Source: Oryzomonas japonica
Lineage (GTDB): Bacteria > Desulfobacterota > Desulfuromonadia > Geobacterales > Pseudopelobacteraceae
Length of the DNA stretch: 64,000 nt
Direction of reading: 5' to 3'
Assembly (NCBI RefSeq): GCF_008802365.1
Contig: NZ_VZQZ01000011.1
Location: 1-64,000, forward strand
Both the position numbers and the translations under genes were made by a program. Positions 8,692-17,154 of this stretch are shown here, one piece after another. How positions within the stretch are numbered: the first letter of the stretch is position 1; every line of letters begins with the position of its first letter. The notes under the pieces were generated by a model, which did no database searches, was not told where the DNA came from, and was given only the letters and a program-made list of their open reading frames with translations.

Positions 8692-10311
8692 TTACAGCAT
8701 GAAGTCCGTGGAGAGAAAGTGGGATTTTCGCCCCTTGACGATGTCGGAGATGATCTCCCGGTTGTCCTCGGACTCCCGTGCCGCGACCACGATCCTGATG
8801 GAAAATATGCGCAGGGCGTCGGCCACGGATTGGGTTCCCTCGGCGGAGTTTTTCCGGCCGTTGAAGGGGAAGCAGTCGGGGCTCCGCTGGCATTGGCTGT
8901 TGATGTTGATGCGGCAGACCTGGTTGACCAGAGCGTCCACCAGTTGGGCCAGCAGGTCGCTATCACGCCCGAAGATACTGGCCTGCTGGCCGTAATCCGA
9001 AGCGACCACATAGTCGATCGGTTCCCGGATATCGTCGTAGGGGACGACCGGGATGACCGGGCCGAACTGTTCCTCGTCATAGACCCGCATGGCCGGGCCA
9101 ACCGGGTAGAGCAGCGCAGGATAGAAGAACGAAGCGTCGTTGATGCCGCCATCCCTGTTCACTACCCGTGCGCCGAAGCCTTGAGCGTCCCGCACCAGCC
9201 CTTCCAGGTAGCCCGGTTTTTCCGGCTCCGGAAGCGGCGTGATAGTCACCCCTTCATCCCACGGCATGCCGCACTTCAGGGCGTCAATCCCTGCGGACAT
9301 GCGCTTCACAAAGGCATCGGCAATGGAACGGTGCACAAACATGATCTTCAGTGCGGTGCAGCGCTGGCCATTATAGGTGAGACTTCCCCGCAGGCACTCG
9401 GCCACCGTAAGATCCAGATCGGCATCCGGCAGGATGATCGCCGGGTTCTTTGCGTCCAGCCCGAGCACGCAGCGCAGCCGATGGGGACGGGGATGGATCG
9501 CGCGGAGCGCGTCGGCAACCCGGTGGGTTCCGATGAAACCGAGCACATCCACCTTGCCCGAAGCAAGCAGAGGGGGCACGACCACCTCGCCGTCACCGTA
9601 GACCGTGTTGACGACCCCCGGCGGAAACGAATCGCGAATGGCCTCCAGCAGCGGCTGAAAAAGCAGGATGCCGAAGCGGGGCGGTTTGAGCAGGATGGTA
9701 TTTCCCATGATCAATGCGGGGATGAGGGTCGTAAAGGTCTCATAGAGCGGAAAATTGTATGGCCCCATGCAGAGCACGACCCCCAGGGGGGCGCGGCGAA
9801 TCTGACCGATGATCCCCTGCTGGATGATAAAACGGGACGAAACCCTGTCTAACTCCTTCAGCGCCTCAATGGTGTCGTGGATATAGGCGACGGCCCGTTC
9901 GAACTCGCGCTTCGCCTCTTGCAGGGACTTTCCGATCTCCCACATGAGGAGCTTGACGATCTCCTCCCGTTTCCCCAGCATGGTGTCCGTAAAACGCTGC
10001 ACACACAGAATACGCTCCCCCACCGACATGGTCGGCCAGGTTCCCCGCCCGTTGTCATAGGCCCGCACCGCCACCTGAAGAATCTCCAGGACCGCCCCTT
10101 CACTAAGCAGGGGAGACTCCCCTACCCGCTTCGGGACAAGCCCTCCCTCTGCCGCAACCCGGACCGGCGAAAGGACCTCCTGCAAGGGGCCATCCCAACG
10201 GCGCAATTCGCCGTCGATCAGGTAATAGTCCTGCCGGATCGGCGTTTCGATGCGGTATGGTTCAGGAATTTGCTCTTCAGCGGGAAATAATGATGTAATG
10301 GTCTGTTTCAT
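8692..10311 (-). CDS. gapN: NADP-dependent non-phosphorylating glyceraldehyde-3-phosphate dehydrogenase
   Basis: Aldehyde dehydrogenase superfamily enzyme that oxidises glyceraldehyde 3-phosphate directly to 3-phosphoglycerate, producing NADPH and bypassing the ATP-forming step. Visible are the substrate/cofactor segment MGPYNFPLYETF, the catalytic Cys in NGQRCTALK, EEQFGPVIPV and the C-terminal RININSQCQRSPDCFPF. Its length of 539 is somewhat longer than plant GapN. Ribosome site AGGA precedes the ATG. It reads away from panE and is separated from it by a terminator. The GapN rather than generic ALDH call rests on these motifs; moderate to high certainty. Confidence 0.85.
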   Translation of the reverse strand: MKQTITSLFPAEEQIPEPYRIETPIRQDYYLIDGELRRWDGPLQEVLSPVRVAAEGGLVPKRVGESPLLSEGAVLEILQVAVRAYDNGRGTWPTMSVGERILCVQRFTDTMLGKREEIVKLLMWEIGKSLQEAKREFERAVAYIHDTIEALKELDRVSSRFIIQQGIIGQIRRAPLGVVLCMGPYNFPLYETFTTLIPALIMGNTILLKPPRFGILLFQPLLEAIRDSFPPGVVNTVYGDGEVVVPPLLASGKVDVLGFIGTHRVADALRAIHPRPHRLRCVLGLDAKNPAIILPDADLDLTVAECLRGSLTYNGQRCTALKIMFVHRSIADAFVKRMSAGIDALKCGMPWDEGVTITPLPEPEKPGYLEGLVRDAQGFGARVVNRDGGINDASFFYPALLYPVGPAMRVYDEEQFGPVIPVVPYDDIREPIDYVVASDYGQQASIFGRDSDLLAQLVDALVNQVCRININSQCQRSPDCFPFNGRKNSAEGTQSVADALRIFSIRIVVAARESEDNREIISDIVKGRKSHFLSTDFML

Positions 10312-10360
10312 CGGGCTGTTTTCCTGATCATATTGCTACCTCTTTGCCATGTCATAGGGT

Positions 10361-10392
10361 AAAAAAAAGCCGGGGGCCGCCACCCCTGGCCT
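10361..10392 (-). terminator. Rho-independent terminator after panE
   Basis: On the minus strand a GC-rich hairpin (stem about 8 bp, GCCAGGGG with GCCGGGGG opposite) is followed by eight T residues. It lies between the panE stop and the gapN start, separating the two transcripts. Confidence 0.7.
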
Positions 10393-10493
10393 CGGTTTTC
10401 CGGCCGGTTCCCGTGCAGGCTCCCGAATTTAACTACTAACTATATAGATTTCTATCCTTACTGGTCGTCGCTGTCAAGGAAAAGATCGAAGCG

Positions 10494-11414
10494 TCAGGGG
10501 TGAACCGGCTCGCCAAGGTCCAGCAAAGCATTGAGCATCCCGACCCGGACCATCGGCACCCCCTGCTGCGCCGCATAACGCAGGGGAATCCGGTAGATCG
10601 CCTCCAGTTCCAGGGGGCGCCCCTCAAGCCGGTCGACCATCATACTGGGCCGGTAGTCGCTGGTATGCTGGACCGTGCTGGTCAACATCTCCTCCCGGTA
10701 CTCCCGGGAGATCGGTTCGGACAACCCCTGGGCGTTGCCTCCGGCGATGACCTCGTCCATGATCTCCGCGACCAGACAACGGGTGGCAGGATTGGCCAAC
10801 AACGTGCCGGGGGTCTGGTTGGTCAAGGCGCACAGGCCGTTGAAAGGGATATTCCACACCAGTTTTTCCCAGCGGATCTTCCGGAGGTCGGCTACCGCCT
10901 CGCAGGTAACGCCGGCAGCGCCGAACATGGCTGCTACTTGTTCACTCCGCACCGAACGTCCGCCGCTGAATTCCCCCAGCCGGATGGAGCCGAGCGCCAT
11001 GTGGTTCACCACCCCCGGTTCGCCGCGGGTAACGCCGATCATTGCCACCCCGCCCAGCACGCGATCGCCGCCAAAAGCGTCTGCCAGCAGTTCTTCGTTG
11101 CCGAGGCCGTTCTGAACGGTGAGCAGCGCAGTGGCGCTCCCCAGCAATGGCCGCACCATCTCCACCAGATGCTGGTTGGCAAAGGCCTTGAGCGCAATCA
11201 GGACCAGATCGACGGTTCCCATGTCGCAGGAATCGCGAAATCCCTGGACCCCTTCAAGGTGAAAATCACCGCGCGGGGACGTGACGGTCAGGCCGGACCT
11301 GGTAATGGCGTCATAATCCCGCCGCAGTAAAAAACGCACCTCATGCCCGGCACGTTGCAAGAGACTTCCGTAATAGAGACCGACCGCCCCGGCCCCGACA
11401 ACCGCAATTTTCAT
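10494..11414 (-). CDS. panE: 2-dehydropantoate 2-reductase (ketopantoate reductase)
   Basis: NADPH-dependent reduction of ketopantoate to pantoate in coenzyme A synthesis. The N-terminal Rossmann motif VVGAGAVGLYYGSLL, the QNGLGNEE segment and the catalytic-lysine region RKIRWEKLVWNIPFNGLCAL are present, and the length (306) is normal. AAGGAAA lies upstream of the ATG. It is monocistronic. Paralogous ApbA/PanE enzymes with other 2-oxoacid substrates exist, so the substrate is inferred. Confidence 0.85.
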   Translation of the reverse strand: MKIAVVGAGAVGLYYGSLLQRAGHEVRFLLRRDYDAITRSGLTVTSPRGDFHLEGVQGFRDSCDMGTVDLVLIALKAFANQHLVEMVRPLLGSATALLTVQNGLGNEELLADAFGGDRVLGGVAMIGVTRGEPGVVNHMALGSIRLGEFSGGRSVRSEQVAAMFGAAGVTCEAVADLRKIRWEKLVWNIPFNGLCALTNQTPGTLLANPATRCLVAEIMDEVIAGGNAQGLSEPISREYREEMLTSTVQHTSDYRPSMMVDRLEGRPLELEAIYRIPLRYAAQQGVPMVRVGMLNALLDLGEPVHP

Positions 11415-11611
11415 GGTTCGACGTTTCCTTTTGACCGTTTTGCTTTTGATGTAGCAGATACGAGCAGACGTTTATGGCTCTACTGCCTTGCTAGGCTTGG
11501 CACAAGGCGGTTTAAATGTCAAGACCGTTGTCCGCGTAACGTACAGCTAGGGCAACCGCTGCAGATGCTCCATCCCTGGGATGTGGATAACGATGGTATT
11601 GGAGGCACGCC

Positions 11612-11749
11612 ATGAAGAAAATTTTGATTTTGCGAAAAAAACGGCGGCACATCCCGGGCTATGCTCAGAGGCAGAATCTGCGTGAAAAAAGCGCGGGCTA
11701 CTTGTGGAGCTCATGCCCACGGCGCCGTAGATGGAGATGGCAAAGGTAA
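11612..11749 (+). CDS. Possible small, very basic peptide (45 aa)
   Basis: A short reading frame in the gap upstream of panE, with a strong GGAGG site seven bases before its ATG. It starts MKKILILRKKRRH and ends in PRRRRWRWQR, with about one third Arg/Lys. It could be a genuine small cationic peptide or a remnant of something longer; no homologue is recognised. The rest of 11415-11772 shows no other feature. Confidence 0.25.
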   Translation: MKKILILRKKRRHIPGYAQRQNLREKSAGYLWSSCPRRRRWRWQR

Positions 11750-11772
11750 GCCAGACAATACGGCGATCCTAT

Positions 11773-12312
11773 TTACCCGTTTTTCCCCATTTCATAGGCC
11801 TGTTTCATAGCCGGGCTTTCTGTAATGTCTCCAATATTCCAGGCGCCAACGCCGTAGATGATGCCCTTTTCTTTTGCTCCGTTAAGGCACGAGGTAAATC
11901 CTCTGAATCCTTCCAGGGTTCTTTCCATTGCCTGCGTGCTGTCGTCGGCAGCTGCGACGATGAAATAAAAATTTTTGTTGTTGATCTCGGTATAACGGGA
12001 ACAGGTCCTGTCAATCAGGGTTTTCATTTGTCCACACATCGTATAGAAGTAAACAGGGGTTGCCATCACGATCACATCGGCTGCAATCATTTTCTCCAGG
12101 ACTTCAGCCATGTCATCTTTCTGTGGACATGCTTTTTTCCCGTTGAGACAGGTGCCACATCCCGTGCAGTAATTGATTTTTTTATCTTTTACAAAAATCT
12201 TTTCGGCGTGATGCCCAGCCTCCTGTGCTCCCCTGGTGAACTGGTCACACAACAGATCCGAATTTCCGCCTCTCCGCGGACTGGAGGACAACACTAATAT
12301 TTTTTTATTCAT
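11773..12312 (-). CDS. Flavodoxin-like NAD(P)H:FMN reductase with Cys cluster
   Basis: Flavodoxin-fold iron-sulfur flavoprotein/NADPH-dependent FMN reductase. The N-terminal VLSSSPRRGGNSD is the FMN phosphate loop; the CTGCGTCLNGKKAC segment (about residues 49-62) could bind a 4Fe-4S cluster as in archaeal Isf proteins. The start is the ATG at 12312 (MNKKILVL), preceded by AGGTGAC; the frame is open further upstream into larC but lacks a good site. It is the last gene of the lar-containing leftward cluster, 91 bases after larC, and may supply reducing power there (inference). Confidence 0.82.
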   Translation of the reverse strand: MNKKILVLSSSPRRGGNSDLLCDQFTRGAQEAGHHAEKIFVKDKKINYCTGCGTCLNGKKACPQKDDMAEVLEKMIAADVIVMATPVYFYTMCGQMKTLIDRTCSRYTEINNKNFYFIVAAADDSTQAMERTLEGFRGFTSCLNGAKEKGIIYGVGAWNIGDITESPAMKQAYEMGKNG

Positions 12313-12403
12313 TTTGTAAGTCACCTTTTCATATGTCGATAAATTCAACTGTTTTGTCTCGTGGTTTTCCATTTCCACGTTCCGAAAACGCAGGTGACGA
12401 GCG

Positions 12404-13237
12404 TCAACCATCGTCCCTCGGACCACAGGCGAAGATTGCCCCATTGGGCGCGTTGGCAAAAACCCGCGTGCCATAGACCAGAGCCCGCCTCTCCACCCGC
12501 ATGGCGGGCCACGGCCCGAAGGTCGCACCGAGGCAGCGGAGCAGCGCCACGGCCGTCGGCGTTATTGTCTCGCCAACATCCGGAAAGGGACGCACGGGGA
12601 TGCCTTCGAGGAGTTCCAGTACGGCAGGAGCCGGAACGGGGATGATGCCATGAGCGCAGGTGACGCCTCCGTCCGCCAGCGGCAGCGGACTGACCACGAA
12701 GCGCGCAGGGGCAAGACGGGTAAACAGTTCGCACGACATGCAGATATCCAAAATGCTGTCCAAGGCGCCGACCTCGTGGAAATGGATATCTTCCGGTTTT
12801 TTCTCATGCACGGCAGCCTCAGCCGTTGCAAGCAGGGTGAAGGTATCCGTGGCGAGGCGTTTCGCCGCGTCGCCCATGCCACTCGCGGCAATGAGTGCGG
12901 CGATGTCTGCAAGTGTCCGGTGTTCGTGCTGATGCGGCAGCGTGACCTCCGCGAACCAGCTGCCGATGTGGTTCACCTGCCGCTTGGTCAGACGCACGGT
13001 CCCGGACAGTTCGGGAAGTATGGCGGAGAGCAGCCGGTCCGTTTCCGCCGCGCCGGTTTCCGTCATACGCAATAGTCCGGCGAGCAAGATATCTCCAGAC
13101 AGGCCCGAATGGGCCCGTATGGTCAGAACCAGATCATTCTGTTTTACGTTTTCGCACGGCACGTGCTCATGGGGGTGTGCGTGACCATGATGATGGTCGT
13201 GCCTTTCAGGTATGCTTTCTTCTTTCGTGCCGTTCAT
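12404..13237 (-). CDS. larC: LarC-type nickel insertion protein, N-terminal (LarC1) half only
   Basis: LarC adds nickel to the pincer cofactor made by LarB and LarE. This 277-residue product has a His-rich metal-binding leader (HDHHHGHAHPHEH, residues about 11-23) and the DUF111/LarC1 core: SGLSGDILLAGLL, DIHFHEVGALDSILDI, and SPLPLADGGVTCAHGIIPVPAPAVLELL. It stops right after the YGTRVF segment, where full LarC continues into the C-terminal LarC2 domain. No LarC2 coding was found in any frame downstream. Start ATG overlaps the larB stop (ATGA), so the two are coupled. Truncation may be natural to this lineage or a loss. Confidence 0.85.
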   Translation of the reverse strand: MNGTKEESIPERHDHHHGHAHPHEHVPCENVKQNDLVLTIRAHSGLSGDILLAGLLRMTETGAAETDRLLSAILPELSGTVRLTKRQVNHIGSWFAEVTLPHQHEHRTLADIAALIAASGMGDAAKRLATDTFTLLATAEAAVHEKKPEDIHFHEVGALDSILDICMSCELFTRLAPARFVVSPLPLADGGVTCAHGIIPVPAPAVLELLEGIPVRPFPDVGETITPTAVALLRCLGATFGPWPAMRVERRALVYGTRVFANAPNGAIFACGPRDDG

Positions 13238-13887
13238 AATCCGTTGACCACCCTCGCTGCGGCGCAAGCGGCACCATAGCCATTGTCGATATTCATGATT
13301 GCGACGCCGGGAGCGCAACTGGAGAGCATGCTCGCCAGCGCGGCCTTGCCTCCGTGGGCCACGCCGTACCCCACGGAGGTCGGGACGCCGAAAATCGGCT
13401 TGGGTGTGAGGCCACCCATGACGCTCGTCAGGGCGGCGTCCAGCCCGGCCACCACAATGAGCGCATCAAAGGTATTGATTTCTTCCAAACGCTCCGCAAG
13501 CCGCCATAGTCCGGCGACGCCGCAATCCTCGAAAATTTTGTATTCAATGCCCAGATAGGCCAACGTGCGTGCCGCTTCCCAGGCCACAAAGCTGTCCGCC
13601 GTTCCTGCGGAGACTACGGCAACCCTCCCCGTGGCCTTTGGCGGAAGCGTGTCCCCGAACGCCGTGCGGGATAGAGGATGATAGTCATAGCCCGTACGGA
13701 TCGCTTCGGGCGCTTGAGCGAAGACCTCCGGGGCAAGCCGCGTGAACAGGATCGGATGCCCGGAGCCGTTGCCGAAGCGGGAAAGCAGTTCTACTAACGC
13801 CGCAAAAGGCTTTCCTTCGCAGAAAACCGTTTCCGGCAGACCGATTCGCGCGGTGCGGGAATGGTCAAAAAGAATACCGTGGTCCAT
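13234..13887 (-). CDS. larB: Nickel-pincer cofactor biosynthesis protein LarB
   Basis: Carboxylates nicotinic acid adenine dinucleotide and hydrolyses its phosphoanhydride, the first step to the Ni-pincer nucleotide. The AIR-carboxylase-like C-terminal half is clear: VVSAGTADSFVAWEAARTL, IVVAGLDAALTSVMGGL and FGVPTSVGYGVAHGGKAAL. At 217 residues it is slightly short of typical LarB (about 250) because the N-terminal region is abbreviated. It starts 14 bases after the DUF362 gene ends and overlaps larC, forming one transcript. Confidence 0.9.
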   Translation of the reverse strand: MDHGILFDHSRTARIGLPETVFCEGKPFAALVELLSRFGNGSGHPILFTRLAPEVFAQAPEAIRTGYDYHPLSRTAFGDTLPPKATGRVAVVSAGTADSFVAWEAARTLAYLGIEYKIFEDCGVAGLWRLAERLEEINTFDALIVVAGLDAALTSVMGGLTPKPIFGVPTSVGYGVAHGGKAALASMLSSCAPGVAIMNIDNGYGAACAAARVVNGL

Positions 13888-13901
13888 ATCGCCTCTTGTC
13901 C

Positions 13902-14882
13902 TTACAGCGTAATCAATTCGTACCGATCATTGCCCATTTTCATCTCTTTCATGTACGACAGCTGGCGCAGGCCCTTGCGGGATTCAATGCGTTCCTTAAG
14001 GTCGTGAAGTTCCGCTTCGGGCAGCTTATACACCATGTCGATGGAAGCCTGGTCTACGGCCAAAAGATCGGTGGAAGCCAGGATGCCCAGATTGCGCGCC
14101 TTGACCGGAGCTGCCTTGGTGCCGGCGCAGTCGCAGTCCACGGACATATTGCGCAGCACATTTATGTAGACGATCCTCTTCCCGAAGTGGTCTATGGTGG
14201 CTTTGGCCGACTCCACCATGTTTTCCTGGAAGGGTTCTCCCTGAAGCCAGGCCGCGTAATTTTCATTATCCGGGGCGGCGTGGACCATTTTCTTGCCGAT
14301 GGGCCCGTCGGCGCAGCCTATGGCGATATTCTTCAACGAACCGCCGAAGCCGCCCATGGCGTGCCCTTTGAAATGGGTCAGCACGACCATCGAGTCGTAG
14401 GCAAGCATGTGTTTGCCGACCGACATCTCCTTGAAATGCTTCCCGCCTTTAACGGGGATCATCACTGCCCCGTCCTCGTCCATGATGTCCACCGGGCAGA
14501 AATCCCAGCCATTGATCCTGATGGTTTCGCGATGATCCGCCGTAGTCTGCCTTTTGCCCTTGTACAGGGTATTTGTCTCCACCAGGTTACTGTTGGCAAT
14601 ACGTTGCTGCAGGGCCTTCACCATGTCCCGCGGCAGTATGTTGGGGCCGTGCGGCTCGCCGGTATGTACCTTGATCCCGACTTTGCCGGTTATGCCCTGA
14701 TTGATCTTGGAATAGATCTGCAGCAGCCCGGCGGCACTGATGTCTGTTGTGAAAAAGACCTGGGACTTTTCCTGCTGCGCGGCAAAAACGTTGCTTATGC
14801 CGCCAAATCGGCTTACGGCTACGGTTCCCAGTGCAACGGCGCCTGTCTGCAGGAAATTTCGACGTGAAATGTTGTTTGCCAT
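13902..14882 (-). CDS. DUF362 protein with Tat export signal
   Basis: The start is the ATG at 14882 with an AAGGAGG site; the product opens with SRRNFLQTGAVALG, a twin-arginine signal peptide. The mature part is DUF362: LTHFKGHAMGGFGGSLKNIAIGC is the family signature. DUF362 proteins are often Fe-S-associated and of unknown role. This one lacks an obvious ferredoxin CxxCxxC domain. It is 14 bases upstream of larB, and this association suggests a periplasmic partner or a target of the nickel-pincer pathway (inference; LarA itself is not exported). Confidence 0.82.
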   Translation of the reverse strand: MANNISRRNFLQTGAVALGTVAVSRFGGISNVFAAQQEKSQVFFTTDISAAGLLQIYSKINQGITGKVGIKVHTGEPHGPNILPRDMVKALQQRIANSNLVETNTLYKGKRQTTADHRETIRINGWDFCPVDIMDEDGAVMIPVKGGKHFKEMSVGKHMLAYDSMVVLTHFKGHAMGGFGGSLKNIAIGCADGPIGKKMVHAAPDNENYAAWLQGEPFQENMVESAKATIDHFGKRIVYINVLRNMSVDCDCAGTKAAPVKARNLGILASTDLLAVDQASIDMVYKLPEAELHDLKERIESRKGLRQLSYMKEMKMGNDRYELITL

Positions 14883-15084
14883 GTAACGCCTCCTTGGGGA
14901 TTGAATGCTTTCTTGATACCCGGTTTTCAATTTGCGCTGCCGACATATGTCGGATGTGACACGACACTAACCGTAGCCGATACTACTCTTGAAAGAGCGA
15001 AGGCTGATAGCCTAACTCTATCGATTTCTTGCCCGATCGTCCGGTTTTGCAGGAGAAGGTCGCAGACAACCGGGCATGGGCTTG

Positions 15085-15894
15085 TCAGCTTGCCGCGTCC
15101 TGATTCCGGTTCAGGCTTCCCCTGCGATAACCGGCCAGATCGACGGTCACATGGCGGTATCCCAGACCTTTCAGCCTGTCGTCGACGCCGTGCTGCCGGG
15201 CGGCGGCAATCAGGGCGGGGATTTCCTCCAAGGGCACTTCGATCCGGGCGATCTCGCCATGACTCCGGAGCCGGACCGCGGGGAACCCGATCCGGGCCAG
15301 GAACTCTTCCCCTTCCTCGATGCGGCGCAACTCCGCCTCCTCCACCCATGTGCCCACGGGAATCCTCGACAGGAGGCAGGCCTTGGCCGGTTTGTCCCAT
15401 ACCGAAAGTCCGAGACTTCTGGACAGCCGGCGGATATCGTCCTTGGCCAGGCCGGCCTTCAAGAGCGGGCTCTCGACCCCGAGCTCCCGAAGAGCCCGGA
15501 GACCGGGTCGAAAGTCCTGCAGGTCGTCGGAATTGGTCCCCTCCAGGACATGGTCGATCCTCTCCTCGGCCGCCATCGCCAGCAGAGTCGAAAAGAGGTG
15601 GCGCTTGCAGAGATAGCAGTGATCCGGCGGATTGTTCCGGATCGCCTCCGGGAACGGTTCGACGACCACCCGGTGGCGAACCCCGAGGGAATCCGCCAGG
15701 GCCTTGGCTTCTGCAAGCTCGCTCTGGGGGATGTACGGGGTTGCCAGGGTCACGGCCAAAACATTCGCTCCCAAAGCCTCGCGGGCGGCATGAAGCAGGA
15801 AGGTGCTGTCAACGCCGCCCGAGAAGGCCACAACGGCTTTGCCCATCTGTTGTAGATCCCGGAGCAGGCTCCGGTATTTCTTATCCTCTGGCAT
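15085..15894 (-). CDS. larE: LarE, ATP-dependent sacrificial sulfur transferase
   Basis: PP-loop protein that activates the cofactor carboxylates by adenylation and donates sulfur for the Ni-pincer ligand. The PP-loop AFSGGVDST lies near residue 25-31, CYLCKRH and LEGTNSDD follow, and the conserved cysteine in KACLLSRIP corresponds to the one that sacrifices its sulfur in Lactobacillus LarE. The ATG at 15894, with AAGGA upstream, is preferred to the in-frame TTG at 15900. A 202-base gap to the DUF362 gene could hold a second promoter. Confidence 0.9.
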   Translation of the reverse strand: MPEDKKYRSLLRDLQQMGKAVVAFSGGVDSTFLLHAAREALGANVLAVTLATPYIPQSELAEAKALADSLGVRHRVVVEPFPEAIRNNPPDHCYLCKRHLFSTLLAMAAEERIDHVLEGTNSDDLQDFRPGLRALRELGVESPLLKAGLAKDDIRRLSRSLGLSVWDKPAKACLLSRIPVGTWVEEAELRRIEEGEEFLARIGFPAVRLRSHGEIARIEVPLEEIPALIAAARQHGVDDRLKGLGYRHVTVDLAGYRRGSLNRNQDAAS

Positions 15895-15941
15895 GTGCAA
15901 TCCTTCTTAATGTATGTTTATATCCGGGGGTGCCGGCACGA

Positions 15942-17081
15942 TCACTTGGTCGGCAGCCCCGGCCCGTTGTCGAATGTCTCCGACACTGCCTTCATGAGTT
16001 TTGAAATCTCGATATGCTGCGGACAGGTCTCTTCGCATTTCCGGCAGCCGGTGCAGTCGCCGGCCCTGCCGTGGTTCGATGCCAGATTCAGGTAATAGAC
16101 GAACTGGCTTGAAATGTTGTCGGTCACGGCGCGTTTCGAGCTGTTGTAGAGCGCGAAGTAACTCGGGATCGGTATGTTTTTCGGGCATTTGTCGACGCAG
16201 TACTGGCAGGTTGTACAGGGAACGGCCGTGTCTGCGTTGATGATGCCGGTCACCTGGTCAATGATCCGGTACTCGTCTGCGCAAAGCGGCTTGAAGTCTG
16301 TCATGTACGACGTATTGTCGAGCAACTGCTCCATGGTGCCCATGCCGCTGAGCACCATAATCACGCCTTCCAGGCTTGCCGCAAACCGAATGGCCCATGA
16401 CGGGAGGGAGGCGTCCGGGTTGTACGATTTCATCAGCTCTTCCGCCGGTGCGGGAACCACGGCGAGGTTCCCTCCCTTGCAGGGCTCCATGACGATGATC
16501 GGCATACGGTGCTTGCGGGCGACCTCATAGCACCTGCGGGACTGGATGCCGGGGTTCTCCCAGTCAATGTAGTTGATCTGCAGTTGGACGAAATCCAGTT
16601 CCGGGTGTGCCGTCAGTATTTCATCAAGCAGTTCAGGCGTGTCATGGAAGGAGATGCCCACCTTCCCGATGCGCCCCTCCTCTTTTTTCCTCTGGACAAA
16701 ACCGAAGGAGTCGTACCGGCAGGCCAGTTGGTAGGCGCTGACGCCGATGTTGTGCAGCAGGTAGTAGTCGAAGAATTCGACGCCGCATTTTGCCAGTTGC
16801 TCGCTGAAAATCCGCTCGTGATCCTCCTTTTCCTGCAACATTCTGGGCGGCAGCTTCGTGGCCAGGAGGAATTCATCCCTCCGGTGCCGCTTGACCAGCG
16901 CCTCTCTGACGAATTCTTCGCTCTTGAAGCCGTGATAGGACAGCGCCGTATCGAAATAATTGAACCCCTTTTCCAGAAAGGTATCCACGAGCCTGTTGAA
17001 TGTCTCCCTGTCCACGGACGCCTGATCATCACTGTCCAGAAGCGGTAACCTCATGCAGCCAAAACCAAGTTTCTTCGTCAT
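15942..17081 (-). CDS. Aldo/keto reductase with C-terminal 2x[4Fe-4S] ferredoxin domain
   Basis: The N-terminal TIM barrel has the AKR layout (GFGCMRLPLL, FNYFDTALSYHG, LATKLP, DYYLLHNIG). The C-terminal 80 residues hold CTTCQYCVDKCPKNIPIP and CTGCRKCEETCPQHIEI, two 4Fe-4S sites. This class of anaerobe oxidoreductases probably passes electrons between an organic substrate and ferredoxin. Start ATG at 17081 follows GGTGGGAG. It sits 41 bases upstream of larE. The substrate is unknown; a hydroxy acid or alcohol would fit the adjacent genes (inference). Confidence 0.88.
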   Translation of the reverse strand: MTKKLGFGCMRLPLLDSDDQASVDRETFNRLVDTFLEKGFNYFDTALSYHGFKSEEFVREALVKRHRRDEFLLATKLPPRMLQEKEDHERIFSEQLAKCGVEFFDYYLLHNIGVSAYQLACRYDSFGFVQRKKEEGRIGKVGISFHDTPELLDEILTAHPELDFVQLQINYIDWENPGIQSRRCYEVARKHRMPIIVMEPCKGGNLAVVPAPAEELMKSYNPDASLPSWAIRFAASLEGVIMVLSGMGTMEQLLDNTSYMTDFKPLCADEYRIIDQVTGIINADTAVPCTTCQYCVDKCPKNIPIPSYFALYNSSKRAVTDNISSQFVYYLNLASNHGRAGDCTGCRKCEETCPQHIEISKLMKAVSETFDNGPGLPTK

Positions 17082-17154
17082 ATGCTCCCACCTTCCCTTC
17101 TGCCGTGATCCGGCTGCGGCGCCAGCCGGATGGCGCTCCCGCATCGTCCGGCGG

